A stretch of DNA of 11,721 nt from the NCBI GenBank assembly GCA_037439945.1, contig JBBIVA010000123.1, forward strand, positions 1 to 11,721, in the 5' to 3' direction. Position 1 is the stretch's first letter. The number at the start of each line of letters is the position of its first letter. Made by a program: the position numbers and the translations under genes. Positions 7,334-11,721 of this stretch are shown here, piece after piece. The notes beneath the pieces were generated by a model. It saw nothing but the letters and a program-made list of their open reading frames with translations. It ran no database searches and was not told the DNA's origin. The DNA is from CALEUX01 sp037439945. Its GTDB lineage: Bacteria; Bacteroidota; Bacteroidia; Bacteroidales; Marinilabiliaceae.

Positions 7334-9509
7334 AACAATTATCAACTATAACTTTCTGGTTGTACACCCTTCCATTAATATTAATTTTAACAATATATAA
7401 CCCATGGTTTAATGCGGGTAAATTAACCGTACATTCACCTTGTTCTACTGTAATTTGGGTCAAATAAACTCTTTGTCCGGCAATATTAAAAAATTCCAAA
7501 ATTCCCGTACCGTTACCATTAATACGCAAGTTTATCATATTACAAAAAGGATTGGGATATAAAAACAATGAATTTTCATCAATCTCATTAACTGAAGTTT
7601 CTTCTTTTCGCACATCAGAAGCAAGTATATCTATCCAGAATGAGGCCGGGTAATTTCCAATCTGCCAATCTTCAAACTCATTCCACTGATTTAAACTACT
7701 TTTTAACCATGCAGTATTTTTTATACGTGATGCCAGAGGTGCAGACTGGTAAACCGCAAAACTATCGACAGGAGCTACATAATCAAGTTCTACCTCAACC
7801 CAAAATGGGCCTGTAACCTGAACTGGTTCATTAAGTAATACCAGGTTATCACGATTCACCTTTAACTGACTTAATTGAATTCCATTCTTTGAAGCAACCA
7901 AAAATTCTGGTTCAACCGATCCGTTCCAAATCCGCAGATTTATTGATTTACTGCTACTTGATACAGAGTTGGCTGTTACAAGATAAATACCGTGTATTGT
8001 TGCTGAATTAACCCAGGGATAGCGTTCAGCAAAGCTTTTTGTGGACAATGAGTTATGACCCGCCCAAACACCCTTGCCCGGCTTTATATAGCTCCTAACT
8101 GCTACATCCTCTTTTACAAAGTTGGTAATCCTTTCAACCGAACCATCATAATAATCAAACCCTGTAACCGACAGGGGCAACTGCCCGTCGGGGTCTAACC
8201 AGAAAGCTAATTGCTTATTGGTTTCTGAAAAATGATTCCATGATTTATTTAACCGTGCAAAATAATCATTTACCGGGTTACTGCAAGTTGCTGCCCCACC
8301 ACTTAGTGAACCAATTAAAAAGCCGTTATTATCAAACAAACCACCACCTGACGACCCCGGTTCGGTAGTTCCAATTTGCCAGGTACCAACAAGCCAGTGG
8401 GAGTTTGAAATAAATGGAACACCCCCCGGTGATGAAGCTGAAAATGAAGTAGCTGTAGGTGCCCCATTTGAATTAGCAATTTTTTTTACATCTCCCTCCG
8501 GATGATGAATGGATTTAACCGGGGCTGCCGGTGTTGTAGTACGCGACCAACCTGCCCAGTAAGGCCTATATGTTGCTGGGGGTATTGAACTCATTTCAAG
8601 TAACGCAACATCTAAAGCCTCGGCATAAGCCCGTAAAAAAGAGCCCGATAGAGTCTGGTTTGGAAAACCTTCAATTGCACTTTCACACTTTGGAACCTGG
8701 TAATTAAAATAAAAAATTACTGTTGATGCAGAATTAGCCTGCTTTAAACAATGTGCTGCAGTTAAGAAATATGGTACTCCGTTTCTTCTGGCATTATTAA
8801 TAAGAGTTCCGGAACAAAGTTCAGTACCGTCAACAATAATTTTACAAACAGATCTGCCCAAATCACGTACCATTCCATCAAAATTACATGTAAAATTTTG
8901 ATTACATGACCCGCTATCACCAAATCCTCCCCCCTTTAAATCAAAATATGGAAATATATTTAAGTAATCATGGTTTATTGCACCAATCATCAAATCGGAT
9001 TGTTTTTCTGTTCCGGGGGGTAAATGAAGTTCAACTATAATTTCATCGCCAGGCACTGGTGCAGTAGCTAAATTACCTGATGTTTGATTATTCTTATTGG
9101 TAAAGGCTCCTAAAACAATTCTTTGCAAGGGATCAAAAATATAAACCGATGCGCCCTGGGCAAGGTTAAACCTGTCAAAAATCAGATTTAAGGAATAAGC
9201 TCCTTTTGAACGTATAGCTAATCTCCAGATACGGTTACCATTTTCGTCAATATTCCACTCTCCTGAATTATTTGGAGTAAGGTTTACAAAAAACGGATGT
9301 GCAAACCTTAGGGCGTCACCCTTCTTTGCAATATCTTCATTCAATTTTTTATTTACCGATGCCGGTAATCTTTCCATTTCCCTAATTGCTTTGAATGAAC
9401 CATTCAATTTTTCAATTGGTTTTAAGGATGGTTGTCCTCCATAACCTATCTGTGATTTTAGGGAACTGAATAAACCAATAAATGTAAGTATTAAAATGTA
9501 TCGGTACAT
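7326..9509 (-). CDS. Secreted lysyl-endopeptidase-like serine protease with T9SS sorting domain
   Basis: This 727-residue S1-type protease has a signal peptide (about 1-19, cleavage near LKS19), a pro-region to about 192, and a catalytic domain (about 193-440). A beta-rich domain of unknown role follows (about 450-635), then a type A T9SS sorting domain (about 645-720: FLYPNPF, FFNIAGQRVY, LNHGLYIVKI). The catalytic triad is H253 (TAAHC), D300 (ALDVALLEM) and S387 (GSSGGG). Aligned from memory with Achromobacter protease I, D415 takes the place of its Lys-specificity Asp225 and W377 that of Trp169, while S403 replaces His210. Three disulfides are conserved: C202-C409, C208-C275 and C232-C254. 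The mature start expected by alignment lies just after K192, so self-cleavage at a lysine is likely. It would be exported by T9SS and anchored or released. C656, C693 and C725 in or after the sorting domain are unusual. Confidence 0.92.
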   Translation of the reverse strand: MYRYILILTFIGLFSSLKSQIGYGGQPSLKPIEKLNGSFKAIREMERLPASVNKKLNEDIAKKGDALRFAHPFFVNLTPNNSGEWNIDENGNRIWRLAIRSKGAYSLNLIFDRFNLAQGASVYIFDPLQRIVLGAFTNKNNQTSGNLATAPVPGDEIIVELHLPPGTEKQSDLMIGAINHDYLNIFPYFDLKGGGFGDSGSCNQNFTCNFDGMVRDLGRSVCKIIVDGTELCSGTLINNARRNGVPYFLTAAHCLKQANSASTVIFYFNYQVPKCESAIEGFPNQTLSGSFLRAYAEALDVALLEMSSIPPATYRPYWAGWSRTTTPAAPVKSIHHPEGDVKKIANSNGAPTATSFSASSPGGVPFISNSHWLVGTWQIGTTEPGSSGGGLFDNNGFLIGSLSGGAATCSNPVNDYFARLNKSWNHFSETNKQLAFWLDPDGQLPLSVTGFDYYDGSVERITNFVKEDVAVRSYIKPGKGVWAGHNSLSTKSFAERYPWVNSATIHGIYLVTANSVSSSSKSINLRIWNGSVEPEFLVASKNGIQLSQLKVNRDNLVLLNEPVQVTGPFWVEVELDYVAPVDSFAVYQSAPLASRIKNTAWLKSSLNQWNEFEDWQIGNYPASFWIDILASDVRKEETSVNEIDENSLFLYPNPFCNMINLRINGNGTGILEFFNIAGQRVYLTQITVEQGECTVNLPALNHGLYIVKININGRVYNQKVIVDNCFN

Positions 9510-9886
9510 GGTTCTAAATATAAATTACCAGCCTAAAACAAATTACATTGTCTAAATTACTCAATTAATTTCTATATTTTTTCAACGGTTCTTTTACGGT
9601 TAGAATTTATAAAAGTTTTTTTTAGTAGAAATAAGATTATTTTAAATCCAAGAAGAAAAGTTCCAAATAGGCTATAAAATTCAAATTTGTAACCTCACAT
9701 TTTTTCCTTTTTTAGTTGAACAACCCTGTTATAAATCGTTTTGAACAATAATAGATTAATGTGGCTTAATGGACCAAATTAATGCCCGTACATAATTTGA
9801 ATACCTGTAAATGTATTGCTTTGGTTAAATTGACAGCTATGAATAAAAAAATTGCATATACCGTGGTTAAAAAAAGATAAAGAAAA
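9510..9886. other. 377-bp non-coding stretch upstream of the protease gene
   Basis: No gene is supported. It must hold the leftward promoter of the protease gene. The sequence TAATTTG lies on the minus strand about 30 bases before its ATG and resembles a shortened -7 box, which is weak evidence. Near the right end, an ATG at 9839 opens 13 codons and then TAA (9878), in the same frame as the redoxin fragment that follows, so this end may be part of that decayed gene. I see no CxxC thioredoxin motif in it. Confidence 0.6.
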
Positions 9887-10168
9887 TTGGCACAAATAAA
9901 GGTACCTAATCTTAATAGGGAGCCTGTTTACACAGGGCGTGGAATTGGCTCACCAGGAGATACATCAAAAATTACCGAAAATACTCCTGACCTTGTGCCT
10001 GGTGCTTTAACAGAAGGTAATCCGCTGCTATTTACAAAAACAAAACCAATAGGGTGTAATGTAAAACGGGATGGTAAAGATACTCATTGGATGCCGGCCT
10101 GTGCTTGTGATCTGGTTAAAAAAACAAACTATTTATCCGGGTTAGTCAAGCTTTTTGCACTTTCCTGA
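9887..10168 (+). pseudogene. C-terminal remnant of a redoxin/thioredoxin-family protein
   Basis: The open frame of about 93 codons has no ATG or ribosome site; its first possible start is a TTG. From about residue 15 it reads like the tail of secreted thioredoxin-family (AhpC/TSA-like) proteins: GRGIGSPGDTSKIT, then a region where those proteins have a conserved ALDALL-type helix, then TKPIGCNVKRDGKDTHWMP and ACDLV. The whole thioredoxin fold with its CxxC, normally about 120 residues upstream, is missing. Expected residues are also changed (R for W after CNVK; CAC where PEAC is usual). The frame runs past the expected end and overlaps the 3' end of the convergent flavoprotein gene by 27 bases. 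An in-frame TAA at 9878 separates it from the ATG at 9839. I recognise the family from memory. A small new gene is the less likely alternative. Confidence 0.6.
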
Positions 10169-10627
10169 ACAAGTTTTTATCTCAAACCTTAAAACTTCTG
10201 TTTTACTAAACAGTTTATCAATATATTTTTCTCCACCAACTTTGTTACCCGGTGAATATTTTTCGGCCAGTAATTCAAGACCTCTCCTTTTTTCATCAAC
10301 TGAAAGATTGTGGGAAACCGTACCTGTAAGTATTATACTTTCATACCCGGTGGAGAATTTTTCAGCAATAACATTTGTCCTTCCAACAACACAGAATGTT
10401 GCCCTGTTATCAATTTTTAGCAATTCCAGCTTTTTCCCTTCAGGTGCACAATGAAAATATAGATATAATTTCCTATCCCACACATAATTGAATGGGATAC
10501 CATAGGCACCTGTTTCAGATGAAGCCATTGATAATACCCCAAATTCACCTATTTCCAATAAACTTATTGCTTCGTTTTTTTCAAGCAGACGATCCTGTCG
10601 CCTTACATCATTATTAGAATATTGCAC
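10142..10627 (-). CDS. Nim-like pyridoxamine 5'-phosphate oxidase-family flavoprotein
   Basis: This 161-residue cytosolic protein has the split-barrel FMN-binding fold. Key stretches are VRRQDRLL (8-15), GEFGVLSMAS (27-36), YGIPFNYVWD (42-51), YFHCAPEGKKLELL (57-70), ATFCVVG (76-82), FSTGYESIILTG (91-102) and AEKYSPG (121-127), which together match the NimA-like group that contains 5-nitroimidazole reductases. Most members are of unknown substrate, so drug resistance should not be assumed. The start is GTG at 10627; no ATG lies nearby in frame, and the conserved RRxDR begins at residue 9. It begins six bases after the stop of the TlpA-like lipoprotein gene, so the two are probably one operon with coupled translation. 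Its 3' end overlaps the redoxin remnant. Confidence 0.9.
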   Translation of the reverse strand: MQYSNNDVRRQDRLLEKNEAISLLEIGEFGVLSMASSETGAYGIPFNYVWDRKLYLYFHCAPEGKKLELLKIDNRATFCVVGRTNVIAEKFSTGYESIILTGTVSHNLSVDEKRRGLELLAEKYSPGNKVGGEKYIDKLFSKTEVLRFEIKTCSGKCKKLD

Positions 10628-10633
10628 GAAAAT

Positions 10634-11632
10634 TTATTTTGAGTAAATCTTTGATAAAGTTTCAAACAATTCATCGCCATGAAGATTTTTGGCAACAATA
10701 ACACCTTGAGGGTCAATTAAAAAATTAGATGGAATTGCTCTAATCCCATACATCTCCGCAACTTTACTATCCCAAAATTTTAAATCTGAAACATGGGCCC
10801 ATGTAAGCTGGTCTTTTTCAATACCTTTTAACCAATCCTCCTTTTTCCGGTCCAATGATACTGCCAAAATTTGAAATCCTTTAGGGTTAAAATCTTTATA
10901 AGCCTTAACCAGATTTGGATTCTCCCTACGACACGGGCCACACCATGAAGCCCAGAAATCCAACAAGAGATAGTTCCCCCTGAAATCTTCCAGCTTAACC
11001 TCATTACCATCAGGGGTAATCCCTGTAAAATTAATTGCAATATTACCCGGTTCTGTTTTCTTCTTTATTTCGATCAGAACTTCCAAATCTTTTAAATAGG
11101 ATATATCTTTTAACGAAGAATCAAACAGTGCAATATTATATTCTAATTCATCAGCAGTTAATAAATATGAAAACTCCCGGTATAAAACATAAGCAGCAAC
11201 AGGAGAAGTTGGGTTATCCTTAATAAAACTGCTAATATTAAAATCCTGCCTGTTGGTTTTATAATATTCAAATAAATCATTTGCCCCCGAACCGGTTATA
11301 TGGGCCTTTCCCCTGCCAGCAGTGTCCAATGTAACAGTAATGGGGCTGTTTTCTATAAAAATATATTGAGTGCCAAAAGTTTCAATATCCTTAATTTTAA
11401 ACCCATAAAGATCGGGGCGGTCAACCATTCCTTTGAAACTAAAACTACCTCCTGAAATTTCAGCTGAATCGATTACGAAAAACATTTTATTACGAAAACT
11501 CTGAAGATATACTGTACCCGATTCCAAATTAACATTTCCGGTAATTTTAAATGACGGCCCGGTTTGGCAACCAATAAAAACAAATGTTACTATTGAAAAC
11601 AGAAGAGCTGAATTTTTAATTTTAATTTTCAT
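10634..11632 (-). CDS. TlpA-like thioredoxin lipoprotein with DUF4369 domain
   Basis: This 332-residue lipoprotein has a short hydrophobic signal ending in the lipobox FIGC, with C22 lipidated. QTGPS follows, without acidic residues, so it probably faces the periplasm rather than the cell surface. DUF4369 covers about 27-115 (FKITGNV, GTVYLQ, GGSFSFKG, ITGSGAND). A helical linker spans about 118-195. An AhpC/TSA-Redoxin fold spans about 198-330 (FTGITPDGNEVKLEDFRGNY), with W230-C231-G-P-C234 and cis-Pro P301 (IRAIPSNFLID). WCGPC indicates a disulfide-reducing protein of the ResA/TlpA kind, as used for cytochrome c maturation or general envelope thiol repair; the actual partner is unknown. Its linker is somewhat shorter than in many family members. 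It is the first gene of an operon with the Nim-like flavoprotein gene. Confidence 0.92.
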   Translation of the reverse strand: MKIKIKNSALLFSIVTFVFIGCQTGPSFKITGNVNLESGTVYLQSFRNKMFFVIDSAEISGGSFSFKGMVDRPDLYGFKIKDIETFGTQYIFIENSPITVTLDTAGRGKAHITGSGANDLFEYYKTNRQDFNISSFIKDNPTSPVAAYVLYREFSYLLTADELEYNIALFDSSLKDISYLKDLEVLIEIKKKTEPGNIAINFTGITPDGNEVKLEDFRGNYLLLDFWASWCGPCRRENPNLVKAYKDFNPKGFQILAVSLDRKKEDWLKGIEKDQLTWAHVSDLKFWDSKVAEMYGIRAIPSNFLIDPQGVIVAKNLHGDELFETLSKIYSK

Positions 11633-11721
11633 GGCTCAATTTTTTCTGGAATATTAAACTGTATAAATCAATGTCGTTTACTTAAGCTATAATGGTTTGT
11701 AATTCATATAGTAGAGTCTTT

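Noticed and set aside
9839..9880. Thirteen-codon ORF MNKKIAYTVVKKR
   Set aside because: It is not supported as a separate gene. It is in the same frame as the redoxin remnant and is noted there as possible debris.
10155..11223. Other short frames opposite or inside the flavoprotein and TlpA-like genes
   Set aside because: The sense frames carry continuous family motifs (FMN split barrel, WCGPC fold), so these are shadows.

Overview
This 11.7-kb window is AT-rich DNA from a member of the Bacteroidota. The signs are a TonB-dependent receptor, SusD-free outer-membrane and lipoprotein genes, two DUF4369/thioredoxin (TlpA-like) proteins, a DUF4465 lipoprotein, a secreted protease ending in a type IX secretion (T9SS) sorting domain, and A-rich rather than Shine-Dalgarno-type leaders before most starts. 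I cannot name a genus. A T9SS-using member of Bacteroidales or a related order fits.

Layout, left to right. Positions 1-110 hold a near-perfect palindrome that looks like a repressor operator for a gene outside the window. A BtuB-like TonB-dependent receptor (111-2156, minus) and a long-form Xaa-Pro aminopeptidase (2616-4394, plus) diverge from a 459-bp intergenic region. Next on the plus strand come a secreted DUF4369-DUF5106-thioredoxin protein (4667-6097) and a DUF4465 lipoprotein (6332-7333), each preceded by a gap of more than 200 bp that carries hairpins, so each is probably its own transcription unit. A lysyl-endopeptidase-like secreted protease (7326-9509, minus) converges on the DUF4465 gene, and the two stop codons sit in one TTAATTAA palindrome. 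A 377-bp non-coding stretch follows, then the orphan C-terminal piece of a redoxin-family protein (about 9887-10168, plus). Finally, a two-gene minus-strand operon encodes a WCGPC TlpA-like lipoprotein (10634-11632) followed six bases later by a Nim-like flavoprotein (10142-10627).

Most of the products act in the envelope: one outer-membrane transporter, one probably surface-exposed ligand-binding lipoprotein, one secreted protease, and two periplasmic thiol-disulfide proteins plus the wreck of a third. The aminopeptidase and the flavoprotein are cytosolic. The receptor and the DUF4465 lipoprotein resemble components that other Bacteroidota keep together in vitamin B12 (cobamide) uptake loci, so they may work together here although they are separated and I see no intact cobalamin riboswitch. 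I do not see a defence island, intact mobile element, CRISPR array, tRNA or rRNA. The most informative observations are the predicted self-processing Lys-specific T9SS protease, the possible split B12-uptake pair, the decayed redoxin gene, and the cluster of three inverted repeats after the aminopeptidase gene.
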